A stretch of 64,000 bases of DNA. Source: JBBRSD01 sp038245725. GTDB lineage: Bacteria; Actinomycetota; Coriobacteriia; Anaerosomatales; JAAXUF01. The translations under genes were made by a program, and so were the position numbers. The stretch lies in assembly GCA_038245725.1 (NCBI GenBank), contig JBBRSD010000010.1:16429-80428 (forward strand). Reading direction: 5' to 3'. The notes under the pieces are model-generated. The model was not told where the DNA came from. It searched no databases and saw only the letters and a list, made by a program, of their open reading frames with translations. Of the stretch, positions 52,151 to 62,298 are shown one piece after another. Every line of letters begins with the position of its first letter. Positions within the stretch are counted from its first letter, which is position 1.

Positions 52151-55100
52151 CTACGGCCAGTACGTCGCCGTCGGAACTTGTGACGGGAGCGGATGGCGGG
52201 TCGAGCTGCTTCCCGGGTGGCATCCGCCCGTCACGCACGATCCCGAACGCAGCTGTGTCTGAGGGTCGAAGCTTCTCAGCCGGATCCCGAGAAGGCCGTC
52301 GTGACCCGGCAAGATGTAAGGTACCGCGTCCGTAGCTGCGCCGTCAGTAGTCACGACGGTCCGGATGAGCAAACGCGGCCGTCTCCATGCGTGCGGGATG
52401 CGCACGTGGCAGTCGACACATGCCTCGCCGTTGAAGTGCGAGCTCGACGGACTCAGGTCTGGATGTGTGACGTGGCGGGCGTGCAGGCGGGCGCCGCCCG
52501 GCGTGGTTGTCCCTTCGATCCCGCCAGAATAGATCTGGTGGCACTTGAAGCAGATGACGCGATCGGTGCCGGTTGCCTGGAACTGGCTCACATCGCGTGT
52601 GGGGTTCGCGTACGCGGTCTGGCTGTACGCAGGATCGACTGCGATGTGCACCGCCGAGCCGTGCGGGCCGACCATGTCAGCGGGCAGGCTATGGCAGTCG
52701 CTGCACAACACGCGGATATGGCTGATCGTTTCGGTCGTGTCGGCGGCGCCGGGCGGGAACGCACTCGCCTTGAGCCAAGCGGTCTGGCCGCTGTCCGGCG
52801 GCAGAGCCCACGTGAACGCAGTGCCCTCGATGTTGAACTGCGTCAGCGGGAAGTCCTTACTTGTCGCACCTCCCACGAGCGACGACGGCAGCACGTTATG
52901 CCCCGAGCCGGTCGTGGCGTCGAAGGCGGTCTTCCAGTCCTCCGCGGGGTCGGACCACACCTTGCCCGGGGGCAGCGTCGTATCGGTCGACACGTCCTTG
53001 TGCGCCGAGGCCACCGCGTTGGGGCCGTCGTGCTTCGAGCCGCTCGCATGACACGCCGAGCAGCGCCGGTCGTTGTGCGCGATTGCACGCTTAACCGCAG
53101 GCAGGCCCGCATAGCTGCCGGCTCCGCTGACGGTCGCGTGGCAGATCGCGCAGCCGTTCGCGCCGCCACCCTCCAGCTGCCCAGCCAGCCGCGCGTTCTC
53201 GTGCTCGGAGCGCAGGTCCGCGACGTGGCAACCGAAGCACCCGACGTTCTGACCGACGCTGTACGCGACCCCCTCCACGACCCCCGACGCGTCCGCCGAA
53301 TGGCTCTTGAAGTGCTGGCTCGCCGAGAAGCCCGCGTGGCAACCGGTCTTCGAGTCGAGTCCGCCGCAGCTGCGGAAGTCGCTGCCGAAGATGTTGCCCG
53401 AGCGCGCGTGGCAACCGCGAGTCATGCATCCCTGCCTGCCGTGCAGCACGCGAAGGTCCAGCGTCGCATGACATCCGGCTTTCACGCACGATCCCGGCGT
53501 CGGGGTTCCATCGGGCGCCAGCTCCTCGGCAACGTGCGACGCTTCGATGGAGCCGTGAATCGCCTGCGGCCCACTGCGCTGGTGGCACGATGCACACGCC
53601 GTCGATTTCTTCTTCTTCGGCCAGCTCTTCTTGACCACGCGTGCGGTCTTGGAGTTCGCGTTGTGACAGCGCGTGCACACAGTGCCCGTCCCGCGCGCAA
53701 TATCCGAGTTCGGGCGGGCGTGTTCGACCCCCAGCTTCATGCTGTGACACGCGTTACACGCGGTCTCGGTTCCGCTCGCCGCGTCCTTCAGGAGTGCATG
53801 TGCCTGCTTCGCGCGGGCCTTGTGGTGCGCCTTGTCATTGCCGTCCGTTCGGCCAGCCGCGCCGTCGTGAACGTCGGTGCCGGGATCGTAGGCCCCGGCG
53901 GCGCCATGGCAGCTCCTGCCCTCGCCGCAGCTCTTCTTCGCAGGGTCGTAGGCGACGTTGCCGTTCGACCCGGTCCAGTCGTGACACCGCAAACAGTCGC
54001 GGTGGATGTTGGTCTTCGTCGTCGGCTTGCCCACCTTCATCAGGTCGCGTGTCGGGTGGCATCCGGCGCCCGAGTCCGAGCAGCCCGGGCTCGCCGATTC
54101 GTGCTTCGCCGTGAGGTCGCCTCCGTGTGGGCTGGGCAGCCCCGGCGCGCCATGACATGCCGAGCAGGACTCGGGCGTGTCGCGCTGGGGCCACTTGTCG
54201 GCGACGATTGCGACCGAAGCCTCGTTGTTGTGGCAGTTCCTGCACACGTTGGCGCGGTCGCCAGTGCGCGCGGACGTGTGCACGGCGTGCTCGTCGACGA
54301 GGCTCGTGCCGTTCGGCGCCATGCGGTGACAGAGCCCGCATGCGGTGTTCCAGAAGGAGGTGTCGTTCGCAGGTTCGGTCGTCTTGGGCGAGTGGACCAC
54401 CGCGTCGCGCTTGTGGCCATACGTGCCGTTCTCGTAGAACTTATGACAGGCGCCGGTGCCCGGCCCGCCGCAGGTGATGCCGTTTGGCCGGGTGGCTTGC
54501 CCGCCGGTGACGTGGCAGCCATTCTCGCCCTCCTCAGCGGAGCCCGAGCATGTCTTCGGCTTGTTCTCGTGGATGGCGTGCAGGTCGTTGACGGTGTGAC
54601 AGCCGGAATCGGTAGCGCCGCAAGCCATCGGACTCGCGGCCTTCACCGACGTCACCGCTTTGATTGCGTGTTGCGGCGCCGCCGAACCCGGCTTATGACA
54701 GTCCGAACACTGCTGCGCCTTCCACTTCGAGATGACCTCGGCCAAGCCGTTGACTCGCACGTCGTTGTGGCACTCACCGCACCCAACGCTCGCGCCATAC
54801 GAACTGCCGAGATTGGCGGGGACCTCGGTGTGCGAGGCGATGAGGTCCTGCGCGTGGCAGCGCTCGCATGTGGCCGAGGCCTTGCCGCCGACGGCACCTC
54901 GTACGCGTTGGGTCATCTTCGTCCCTGACGCGAAGTGCTTCGTGACGCTGTAGTGGCCTCTCGGCGAGGATCTGGCGAGTCGGGCAACGTCGGGAGCCTG
55001 CTTCAGCGAGCCGTCATGACACGCCTGGCACTCGTTCTCTGAGGGCATGTGACAGGGAATGCAGCCGACGCCCTGGAAGTCATGGCACGTCGTGCACTTC

Positions 55101-55384
55101 GCCTTGGGATGGTAGACGTTGAAGTCCGCGTAGCTCGTCTCGGCGCCGTGGCATCCTCTGCCCGAGTTCGTGCACCCTGCCTCGCGGTCGGCTTTGTAGT
55201 TGCTCGCACTGCTGAACTTGTGGATGTTCTTGGTGGGAGGGTTCCACGTCCCGGCGAAGACGATTGCAGCGACAACGATCAGGATGATGATGCCGATACG
55301 CGCGTGCTTGGTGCGGATGGCCTTTTCGTCGACGTCCGGCTCGGAGAACGGTGACTCCCAGCCTTCTTCGGGCGCCCGGGCCAT
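52151..55384 (-). CDS. giant membrane-anchored multiheme cytochrome c (up to about 29 haem motifs)
   Basis: A 1077-residue protein; ATG 55384 lies after GGAGACGG. A cytosolic head, one helix (about 30-48, RIGIIILIVVAAIVFAGTW) and a very long outside region. I count 19 standard CXXCH motifs (for example CTTCH, CIPCH, CQACH, CERCH, CFKCH, CVDCH) and 10 expanded ones: CX4CH (CVKAGCH, CMTRGCH, CVTGGCH), CX5CH, CX6CH, CX7CH, CX8CH and CX10CH (CSGSAEEGENGCH). Such proteins in Gram-positive metal reducers carry electrons through the wall to minerals or electrodes. The last 250 residues have fewer motifs and may be a beta-rich surface domain. Confidence 0.93.
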   Translation of the reverse strand: MARAPEEGWESPFSEPDVDEKAIRTKHARIGIIILIVVAAIVFAGTWNPPTKNIHKFSSASNYKADREAGCTNSGRGCHGAETSYADFNVYHPKAKCTTCHDFQGVGCIPCHMPSENECQACHDGSLKQAPDVARLARSSPRGHYSVTKHFASGTKMTQRVRGAVGGKASATCERCHAQDLIASHTEVPANLGSSYGASVGCGECHNDVRVNGLAEVISKWKAQQCSDCHKPGSAAPQHAIKAVTSVKAASPMACGATDSGCHTVNDLHAIHENKPKTCSGSAEEGENGCHVTGGQATRPNGITCGGPGTGACHKFYENGTYGHKRDAVVHSPKTTEPANDTSFWNTACGLCHRMAPNGTSLVDEHAVHTSARTGDRANVCRNCHNNEASVAIVADKWPQRDTPESCSACHGAPGLPSPHGGDLTAKHESASPGCSDSGAGCHPTRDLMKVGKPTTKTNIHRDCLRCHDWTGSNGNVAYDPAKKSCGEGRSCHGAAGAYDPGTDVHDGAAGRTDGNDKAHHKARAKQAHALLKDAASGTETACNACHSMKLGVEHARPNSDIARGTGTVCTRCHNANSKTARVVKKSWPKKKKSTACASCHQRSGPQAIHGSIEASHVAEELAPDGTPTPGSCVKAGCHATLDLRVLHGRQGCMTRGCHARSGNIFGSDFRSCGGLDSKTGCHAGFSASQHFKSHSADASGVVEGVAYSVGQNVGCFGCHVADLRSEHENARLAGQLEGGGANGCAICHATVSGAGSYAGLPAVKRAIAHNDRRCSACHASGSKHDGPNAVASAHKDVSTDTTLPPGKVWSDPAEDWKTAFDATTGSGHNVLPSSLVGGATSKDFPLTQFNIEGTAFTWALPPDSGQTAWLKASAFPPGAADTTETISHIRVLCSDCHSLPADMVGPHGSAVHIAVDPAYSQTAYANPTRDVSQFQATGTDRVICFKCHQIYSGGIEGTTTPGGARLHARHVTHPDLSPSSSHFNGEACVDCHVRIPHAWRRPRLLIRTVVTTDGAATDAVPYILPGHDGLLGIRLRSFDPQTQLRSGSCVTGGCHPGSSSTRHPLPSQVPTATYWP

Positions 55385-55430
55385 CAGTTCCGTCTCCGTG
55401 CGCACACGCGGAAAGAACGCATAGGCGTTC

Positions 55431-55634
55431 TCAGACCAGTGTCAGCCCGAAGAGTTCCTTGGCCGCATCACGCAGCGCCTGGATCTTTGCGGGGTCGTCG
55501 AGGTCGTCGGGCTTGACGAGAGGAATCAGGAATCCGCAGCGCATAGCCACTTCGCCTCGGGACTTGTAGATGTCGAGGCCGTTAGACTCGATGTGCTGCT
55601 GAACGCGCTGACAGTACTCGTATAATCTGCCCAT
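55431..55634 (-). CDS. small conserved hypothetical protein
   Basis: A 67-residue soluble protein; ATG 55634 has AAGGAG upstream. Sequence features: GRLYEYCQRVQQHIESNGLD, KSRGEVAMRCGFLIPLVKPD and PAKIQALRDAAKELFG. The regular composition, good ribosome binding site and typical codon use say it is real. It sits just upstream of the giant cytochrome gene on the same strand (46-base gap), so it may belong to that operon. Function unknown. Confidence 0.75.
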   Translation of the reverse strand: MGRLYEYCQRVQQHIESNGLDIYKSRGEVAMRCGFLIPLVKPDDLDDPAKIQALRDAAKELFGLTLV

Positions 55635-55841
55635 GCCGCTCCTTGCGAGTTAGCGCGACCCCGGCAGGCCGGCGCGTCACAGCATAATACCGCGTTTTGA
55701 ACGCACACTCACCACAATCTAGTCATTGCATCGGCTGGTGCGCGCAATGTCGTGAGCGGCATTTAGTGCAAACGTGCTCCGATGCGTTACAGTCTCGGAA
55801 ACCACAAGCGACATCTGACCACCCCAGCAAGGAGGCCCTCG

Positions 55842-56273
55842 ATGGCACCCGTTTCTGGCGATACCGTTCACGTGCACTACAAAGGCACGCTCTCCGATGG
55901 GAGTCTCTTCGACTCGAGTGAGGGCCGCGATCCGCTTGAGTTCGTCATTGGCACGGGTCAGGTGATTCCGGGCTTCGACGCCGCGGTCGTCGGTCTCGAG
56001 CTCGGCGAAACCGTCACCGTCACCATTCCCGCGTCCGAAGCGTACGGTGAGCGTTCCGACGAGGGCCTGCAGGTCTTCCCGCGCGACGCCTTCCCGCCGG
56101 ACACGAACCCCGAAGTGGGCTGGGCGGTCGAGCTTTCCGCCCCCGACGGGCAGCGCGTGCCCGCCACGATCGCCGAGGTGACCGACGAGTCGATCACACT
56201 CGACTTCAACCACCCGCTCGCGGGCGAGGACCTGACCTTCGAGATCACGCTCGTCGACGTCGTCAACGCTTAG
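55842..56273 (+). CDS. FKBP-type peptidyl-prolyl isomerase, SlyD-like
   Basis: A 143-residue cytosolic protein; ATG 55842 follows AAGGAGG. FKBP half-domain VHVHYKGTLSDGSLFDSSEG at the start, GQVIPGFDAAVVGLELGE, then the inserted IF flap (about 70-125; RDAFPPDTNPEVGW, RVPATIAEVTDESITLDFNHPL in pieces), and the closing strand EDLTFEITLVDVV. It catalyses proline isomerisation and acts as a chaperone. It lacks the His-rich metal tail of E. coli SlyD. Confidence 0.95.
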   Translation: MAPVSGDTVHVHYKGTLSDGSLFDSSEGRDPLEFVIGTGQVIPGFDAAVVGLELGETVTVTIPASEAYGERSDEGLQVFPRDAFPPDTNPEVGWAVELSAPDGQRVPATIAEVTDESITLDFNHPLAGEDLTFEITLVDVVNA

Positions 56274-56297
56274 TCCCGCAACACTGCGCGAACTCAG

Positions 56298-56321
56298 AAG
56301 GGCTCCCCACGGGGAGTCCTT
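56298..56321 (+). terminator. terminator after the FKBP gene
   Basis: AAGGGCTCCC pairs with GGGAGTCCTT (with G-U pairs) over a short loop, followed by TCTCTCTT, 25 bases beyond the stop. Confidence 0.7.
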
Positions 56322-56347
56322 CTCTCTTGGTGGCGTGGACAGTACAG

Positions 56348-59300
56348 CTAGCGCCAGGAGGAGTAGTCGCCTCGCCGTGAGAGCGCGGCGATAGGTGCGC
56401 GCAATGAGTAGATGATTCCGGACACAAGAAGAACGGCCACGGCCATACCGGCATATGACCAGCCCGGGAGACCGCCAAGGAGGTTTCGGGCAAGCCAGAG
56501 CAACTCGACGGCGAGCACCCCGATCCCGCCGAGCAGATAGATGCGCGCACGCAGGACCAGCCCCACGAGGATTATGAGGATCGAGAGTCCGACGGTCCAA
56601 AGCCCGTGGATTCGGATCTCAGCGGAGGTCGTTGATCCGAGCGAGATGATGAGCGGAGCAAGGGCGACGAGCATCGTGGCGGCGAGGTCCGACCCAGCCG
56701 GCACGGGCCGTTCCGGCTTCCGGGATGACCAGTACATGCCCGCAAGCGCGAAATAGACGCCTACGGTCAGAAGATACAGTTCGGCGAATCTGACGTGTGC
56801 GGCGTCCATCTCGACGAGTAAGAACAGCACGACGAGCCAGAACCCAACGTAGAGACCGAGTTCCGCCCCCTCCACGATCGTCCAGACAATGAGGTAGACG
56901 CCCGTCAGCAGCAGCGCCATGCCCAAACCGACACCGGCCAGCGAGGCCCACTGGCCCAAGGCACTTGAGATATGCACGTAGGACGCGAGCCCGAGCGTGT
57001 CGAGGATGCCAAGGGACAGGAGCCCGGCGGTGGCAAGCGCCGCAGTGAGTCGCGCAATCGCTGGTGACGGGGAGTCCTTCAAAACGAGGCGCGGCATGAA
57101 CAGGACGGCAGCGGCTGCCGTCAGGATCGTCATGGTGATCCACGGGGGCAGGTTCAGCGCCCACAGGGCTGCGGCGACGGCGAAGATGGCAAACCCAGCC
57201 GAGACACCGGCTATCTCTGGAATCATGATCGTCCGGGAGAACAGTGCCCAGATGACCGAGACAAGAAGCAACTCGATCACGAGATACCGGGGCGACTGGA
57301 TCACCAGCACGGCGAGTGCGGATGCCGTTCCTGCCGAAGCGGCCACGATCGCATTTGCCCACGACGTCCGGTCGACCTTGGCAAACAGTGAAGCGGCGGC
57401 GATCGCAAGCGCCGCGACCGCCCCGCCGATGGCCGCGGCCTCAGGCGTTGAGCCAGTCCAGATCGCAGTGGTGATTGCGGCGATGGCAAAGACGGGAACC
57501 GGGATGAACAGGTAGCGTTCTCTTGTTCTCAGCGCTTCGGCAACCCACGCGAGCGCCGCGACGGCGAGCAACGCCGCGTAATCGTACGACCGCTCGGCTT
57601 GCGCCGACCACACAAGCGCCAGCGCACCGAGCGGCACGATCACGTACATCGCTTGGCTGAAGATGGCGACCACCTTGTTTGGGACCCGAAGAAGCCTCTC
57701 GACGCCGCCGCGCGCATGCGACCACAAGACCGCAACCAGGATGAGCCCGATCCCGTATCGAGAGACCGGCCACCCAGGGGCCAGGAATAGCATCAGAGAG
57801 GCGGTCACGAAGAACGACCACACGATCACAGCCCCGCCAGTCCATGACCTCGGCAGCCGCGAGTTCTCAACGACGAGCATGAGCAGGACCCAGGCCGAGA
57901 GAAGCAGGTACGGAAGCATCTGCACGGCAGATGTGGGCCTGATCAGGCCGGCGACAGCGAGTGGTGCGGCCGCGAGTGCGGCGCCTATGGAGGTCGAAGG
58001 CCCCATGAGTTGCCACAAGGTAGCGGCGTTGCCGCCGAGCGGGAGCCCGCCGCCCTCGGCCACCTTCCCAACAATGAGTCCGATGACCAGCGTCATGACC
58101 CCGAGCATCGCCGTTCCCGCGAGCATCAGCGGCCAGCTCAACCCGAGCTGCAAGGCCACCCCGGTCCAGGCCATCATCCAACCGATGTACGAAGCGGCCG
58201 CGAAGAAATAGCTTCCCTTCCGTACCGAGTACGAGGCGGTGACGGCGGTGAAAAGAAACAGTATCCCGAGAAGGTCGAAGCCGGGAGTTCCTACCAGACC
58301 CACAACGCGCGCGTCGTACAGCGCTCCCGCGGCAAGGAAGATCGGGATCAGCGCAGCGACGCCGAATGCTCGCCGCGCGGGAAGCACGCGTTCCAGCGAG
58401 ACCGAAGCAGCGATCGCCGACACGGCGCCTGCCGCGATCGGCCACGGTGTCCTGGACCAGAACACTGCGGACGGGACCAGGAACGTCATTGCCACGGTCA
58501 CTAATGCGGTCAGCACCATCGAGCAGGGCCCCAGAACGCGCCAAAGCGCCCCCAGAGGTCCCTCCGCGTCGATCCTGTCCGACGCCACCGCCCATATCGC
58601 GGCGACCACGCCAATGAGAGCCACGATCCAATACGTCTGCCAGCCCATGGATAGGCCGAGAAGCCAGCAGAATCCGACTTGGGCGAGTGCGCCCGCGACC
58701 CCGAACCATCCGCCCTTGATGCGCAGCTCCGTCAACCAGTAGCCGACCGAACTCGCGAGCAACACCACGGCCCACGGTACGGAGCCGGACACGCCCAGCC
58801 AGTGGATCACGGCGTACCCATCCAAGAGGAACAGCGCCGCTGCGCCGCTGATCATAGCTGTACCGAGGACGGGCAACGAGAGCTTGCTGCGCGCCCATTC
58901 GCCATCGAAATAGAGTGTGATCGTGGCGACGATGAGGCCTGCCAGGCTCACGATCGGCGGGAACTCGACCAGACCGCGAATGCCGAAGACCGCGGCAGCG
59001 ACGACGACGAGCGATCCTCCGACGTATGCGATCCATCTACCGAGCGATAGTGAAGAGCGTGCAGCTACCCAGGGAGCGCCGCCGGGAGGCGTCCCGGGCT
59101 CGAAGACGCGGTCGACCTCCTCACTTGCTTCACTGCTCGTCGTTGCCAGTTGTGCTGCTATCAGCGACGGCGTCAGAGCGGCTGCAACCGCCGCCCGCGC
59201 CGCAGCTTCAGGCTCGAGTTGAAAGGTCGGGCGGGTGACAGGCTCGGCTTGGCGTTCCCGGAGCGGGATCTCGCGCTCGGGTTGGCGTTCCCGGACCGGG

Positions 59301-59545
59301 ACCTCAGGCGCGACTTCACGGATCGGGCGGGGCACAGGTTCGGCCTGACGTTCCACGACCGGAGCCTCGGGCTCAGGACGGTGAGCCAGGATGGCGACGA
59401 GTTCGGCTCGGCGTTCAAGGTATCGAGCGCTGATCTGGTCGAAGGTCAATCGCGCGATCTCGCCGCGCTCGACTGACGAATTGAGCTGCGCGAGAAGGTA
59501 GTCGATATTGCCTATCTCATCGACAAGCGGATCCATGGTGCCCAT
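56348..59545 (-). CDS. very large polytopic membrane protein (DUF2157/SCO7322-like)
   Basis: About 1065 residues. The start is uncertain among ATG 59545, ATG 59536 and GTGs up to 59593. The first 50 residues are an acidic helix (PLVDEIGNIDYLLAQLNSSV). A Pro/Glu/Arg repeat region follows, with variations of ERQAEPVPRP and PVRERQPERE. From about residue 150 to the end there are some 25-30 closely spaced hydrophobic helices, with almost no soluble loops. Long actinobacterial proteins with this plan are uncharacterised and have been likened to polytopic transport or envelope proteins. Convergent with the FKBP gene. Confidence 0.75.
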   Translation of the reverse strand: MGTMDPLVDEIGNIDYLLAQLNSSVERGEIARLTFDQISARYLERRAELVAILAHRPEPEAPVVERQAEPVPRPIREVAPEVPVRERQPEREIPLRERQAEPVTRPTFQLEPEAAARAAVAAALTPSLIAAQLATTSSEASEEVDRVFEPGTPPGGAPWVAARSSLSLGRWIAYVGGSLVVVAAAVFGIRGLVEFPPIVSLAGLIVATITLYFDGEWARSKLSLPVLGTAMISGAAALFLLDGYAVIHWLGVSGSVPWAVVLLASSVGYWLTELRIKGGWFGVAGALAQVGFCWLLGLSMGWQTYWIVALIGVVAAIWAVASDRIDAEGPLGALWRVLGPCSMVLTALVTVAMTFLVPSAVFWSRTPWPIAAGAVSAIAASVSLERVLPARRAFGVAALIPIFLAAGALYDARVVGLVGTPGFDLLGILFLFTAVTASYSVRKGSYFFAAASYIGWMMAWTGVALQLGLSWPLMLAGTAMLGVMTLVIGLIVGKVAEGGGLPLGGNAATLWQLMGPSTSIGAALAAAPLAVAGLIRPTSAVQMLPYLLLSAWVLLMLVVENSRLPRSWTGGAVIVWSFFVTASLMLFLAPGWPVSRYGIGLILVAVLWSHARGGVERLLRVPNKVVAIFSQAMYVIVPLGALALVWSAQAERSYDYAALLAVAALAWVAEALRTRERYLFIPVPVFAIAAITTAIWTGSTPEAAAIGGAVAALAIAAASLFAKVDRTSWANAIVAASAGTASALAVLVIQSPRYLVIELLLVSVIWALFSRTIMIPEIAGVSAGFAIFAVAAALWALNLPPWITMTILTAAAAVLFMPRLVLKDSPSPAIARLTAALATAGLLSLGILDTLGLASYVHISSALGQWASLAGVGLGMALLLTGVYLIVWTIVEGAELGLYVGFWLVVLFLLVEMDAAHVRFAELYLLTVGVYFALAGMYWSSRKPERPVPAGSDLAATMLVALAPLIISLGSTTSAEIRIHGLWTVGLSILIILVGLVLRARIYLLGGIGVLAVELLWLARNLLGGLPGWSYAGMAVAVLLVSGIIYSLRAPIAALSRRGDYSSWR

Positions 59546-59724
59546 GTCCACCCCAAGGGACGCGGCGGCGATTCTCACCGGTGAAACCACCACCTTAAGT
59601 TTGATAATGCCACATGCTCAGCCAGCTCGTCGAGGTGGCATCGCAGCGCGACCCAAACCTAAGGATGCAGCGACTGCCGACTCTTCTGATGTTCGGCAAT
59701 CCCGGCGCCATCCTGCGGGGCATC

Positions 59725-60951
59725 CTAGGTGTAGATGTACGCCTTCTCGGAGTGCTCGGAGAGATCGAGACCGGCGTACTCGGCGTCCGTCGATACGCGC
59801 AGCCCGAGAGTTGCATCGATGAGCTTGAGCGCGCCGAACGTGACGAGGAACGACCAGCCGGCAGCTACGATGATCGCGACGACTTCCACCAGAAGCAGCC
59901 TGGGATTGCCATGCAGCAGCCCGTTCGCTCCCGCCGAATTGACCGCTACGGTCGCAAACAGGCCGGTCATAATGAGACCGGTCACGCCGCCGAATCCGTG
60001 CACTCCGAGAACGTCGAGCGCGTCATCGTAGCCCAGCTTCGGCTTGAGGCTGACGCCGAGGAAGCAGACCGAACCCACGACGAGGCCGATGGCGATCGCG
60101 GCAAGCGGCCCCACGAAGCCGGCGGCCGGCGTGATGCCAACGAGTCCGGCAACCGCGCCCGACGCTGCGCCGAGCGTGGTCGGCCTACCCAGGCGCCAGT
60201 TCTCGAGCAGCAGCCACGCAATCATTCCGGCCGCGGCAGCGAAGTGAGTGTTGAGGAACGCCGTCGCCGCGAGCTGGCCACTCGAGAGCGCAGACCCCGC
60301 ATTGAAGCCGAACCAGCCGAACCACAGAATGCCCGCACCGAGCAGCGTCATGGGCAGGTTGTGCGGGTGGTACTCCTCGGCGCCGTGGCCGATACGCTTG
60401 CCGATCACGAGCACGCACGCAAGCGCCGCGCCCGCTGATGTGAGGTGGATGACGGTCTCGCCGGCGAAGTCGATGACGCCGAGCTGCTGCAGCCAGCCGC
60501 CGCCCCACACCCAATGCGCCATCGGCGAGTAGACGAGCAGCGTCCACACTGCGATGAGCGCCACCCACGCCGAGAACTTCATGCGCTCGGCGAACGCCCC
60601 GCTGATGAGCGCCGGCGCGATGATGGCGAACATGCACTGGTAGGCGACGAAGACCGCGGCAGGAACCGTGGGCGCGAAGCTGCTCACGGTGCCGTAGACG
60701 TTACGCATCGCGGCGAAATCGAGCCCGCCGATCACGCCGCCGATATCATGTCCGTATGCGAGCGTGTAGCCGAGTAGCGCCCACAGCAGCGTCACGACTC
60801 CCATGCAGATGAAGCTGTACATGAGCGTGGAGAGCACGTTCTTGGCGCGAACCATTCCGCCGTAGAACAGGGCGAGACCCGGCGTCATGAGCAGTACGAG
60901 CGCCGAAGAAACGAGCATCCAACCGGTGTCGCCGGTGTTGACGGCGTGCAT
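59725..60951 (-). CDS. amt: ammonium transporter
   Basis: A 408-residue 11-helix channel; ATG 60951 follows AAGGGGAG. Landmarks: MTPGLALFYGGMVRAKNVLSTL, AFAERMKFSAWVAL, the pore His of VIHLTSAGAALACV, GWFGFNAGSALSSGQLAATAF, and VHGFGGVTGLIMTGLFA with the second pore His. The C-terminal tail ends in YAGLDLSEHSEKAYIYT, typical of amt genes regulated by GlnK. No glnK is adjacent in the 130 bases downstream. It takes up ammonium at low concentrations. Confidence 0.96.
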   Translation of the reverse strand: MHAVNTGDTGWMLVSSALVLLMTPGLALFYGGMVRAKNVLSTLMYSFICMGVVTLLWALLGYTLAYGHDIGGVIGGLDFAAMRNVYGTVSSFAPTVPAAVFVAYQCMFAIIAPALISGAFAERMKFSAWVALIAVWTLLVYSPMAHWVWGGGWLQQLGVIDFAGETVIHLTSAGAALACVLVIGKRIGHGAEEYHPHNLPMTLLGAGILWFGWFGFNAGSALSSGQLAATAFLNTHFAAAAGMIAWLLLENWRLGRPTTLGAASGAVAGLVGITPAAGFVGPLAAIAIGLVVGSVCFLGVSLKPKLGYDDALDVLGVHGFGGVTGLIMTGLFATVAVNSAGANGLLHGNPRLLLVEVVAIIVAAGWSFLVTFGALKLIDATLGLRVSTDAEYAGLDLSEHSEKAYIYT

Positions 60952-61252
60952 GAGCTCCCCTTCGCGTCGGCGCACTCCCATCCCGAGTGCTGGCGAGCAC
61001 GCTACGCGTCGAGTGTTTCGTCTGTGTTTCGGATACATTGCCATCACCGAAACGCCGATGAGTCAGCGGTACTGTCGTGGATGCCGCAACGCACGGGAAA
61101 ACACGCGCCACCATCTCCGCGGCGTGGCGTTGGCTCAGGCAGGAACGGCCGCAGCCCCGGAAATCGAAACGGGTTTGGACGAGGACAGCTGAGCGGCACT
61201 CCACTGGCACGCGTCTCGCTCTAAAGACTCATCTCAACGGAGAGGAGTGCCG
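60952..61252. other. divergent intergenic region between amt and pirin
   Basis: About 300 bases with no supported gene. It should contain both promoters. I saw no clear sigma-54 site or known riboswitch upstream of amt. Confidence 0.4.
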
Positions 61253-62125
61253 GTGCCATCGCCTCGCAGCGTAAGAGGAGTCTTCGCGTCGCAACCGACG
61301 CTTGACGGCGCAGGTGTACGGCTCCATCGCGCTTTTGGTTTCGGCCGCGAAGAACTCTTCGATCCCTTCCTGCTGCTCGACGAGTTCCGCTCCGACGACC
61401 CCGAAGAATACCGTGCGGGCTTCCCATGGCATCCGCATCGCGGTATCGAGACGATCACCTACGTCATCCAGGGCGAGATCGAGCACGGTGACTCCCTCGG
61501 TAATAGCGGGCGCATCCGGGCCGGCGACGTGCAATGGATGACCGCGGGTAGCGGCATCATCCACGAGGAGATGCCCGGGGGCGACACGGACGGCCGGCTC
61601 GACGGCTTCCAGTTGTGGACGAACCTGCCCGCACGTCACAAGATGATGGACCCGCGCTATCGCTCGATCTCCTCGGCCGAGATCCCCGTGGTCGAGAGCG
61701 ACGAAGCGACCATCCGAGTCATATGCGGCGAGCTCGGCGGTGCGTGCGGACCGGTGCGCGATACCGTCTCCGGGCCGGAGTACCTCGATGTCACGCTGCA
61801 TCCGGGCAAGACGTGGACACATCCAACCACCCCCGGTCACACGGTCTTCGTGTACCTGATCGAGGGGAAGGCGTGTTTCGGCCCCGACTCCGAGCACCCC
61901 ATCTGCGACGGGCACCGCAGCGTCGTCCTGTTCCGCGACGGCGACGAAGCCACGATTCGCACGGGCGACAGTGGTGTCCGCTTCCTCTTCGTGAGCGGGG
62001 CGCCTCTGGGCGAGCCGATCGCTTGGGGTGGGCCGATCGTGATGAACACGCGCGAAGAGCTGCAATGCGCCCTCGACGAGTACCATAGCGGCCACTTCGT
62101 GAAGGTGGGCACTCCTGTCAGCTAG
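61253..62125 (+). CDS. pirin-family cupin protein
   Basis: A 290-residue bicupin. GTG 61253 has GGAGAGGAG just upstream; a GTG two codons earlier is too close to it. The N-terminal cupin has the metal site H60-P-H62-RGIETITY, EIEHGDSLGNSGRI and GSGIIHEE. QLWTNLPARHKMMDPRY and the C-terminal SGAPLGEPIAWGGPIVMNT are pirin signatures. Bacterial pirins bind iron, and some have quercetinase activity or regulate metabolic enzymes. The role here is unknown. Confidence 0.93.
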   Translation: MPSPRSVRGVFASQPTLDGAGVRLHRAFGFGREELFDPFLLLDEFRSDDPEEYRAGFPWHPHRGIETITYVIQGEIEHGDSLGNSGRIRAGDVQWMTAGSGIIHEEMPGGDTDGRLDGFQLWTNLPARHKMMDPRYRSISSAEIPVVESDEATIRVICGELGGACGPVRDTVSGPEYLDVTLHPGKTWTHPTTPGHTVFVYLIEGKACFGPDSEHPICDGHRSVVLFRDGDEATIRTGDSGVRFLFVSGAPLGEPIAWGGPIVMNTREELQCALDEYHSGHFVKVGTPVS

Positions 62126-62298
62126 TCGGCAATCGTGCCCGTCTCCATCGAACTTCTTCTCGTCAAGGCTTCTTAAGGAGCACTCAGCGGGTTACACTTT
62201 CCCGAAGGAGCCGCTTCAGGACGTTGTGTCGTCCAGCCCGGGTCCCCGGGGGAATCTGCCGCACAAGACCAGGACGTACGAGTAGGGTAGGGGTATCG

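Noticed and set aside
52193..54928. 911-codon plus-strand frame
   Set aside because: Antisense to the giant cytochrome; Ala/Arg/Val-rich with no domains, while the minus strand carries about 29 ordered haem motifs.
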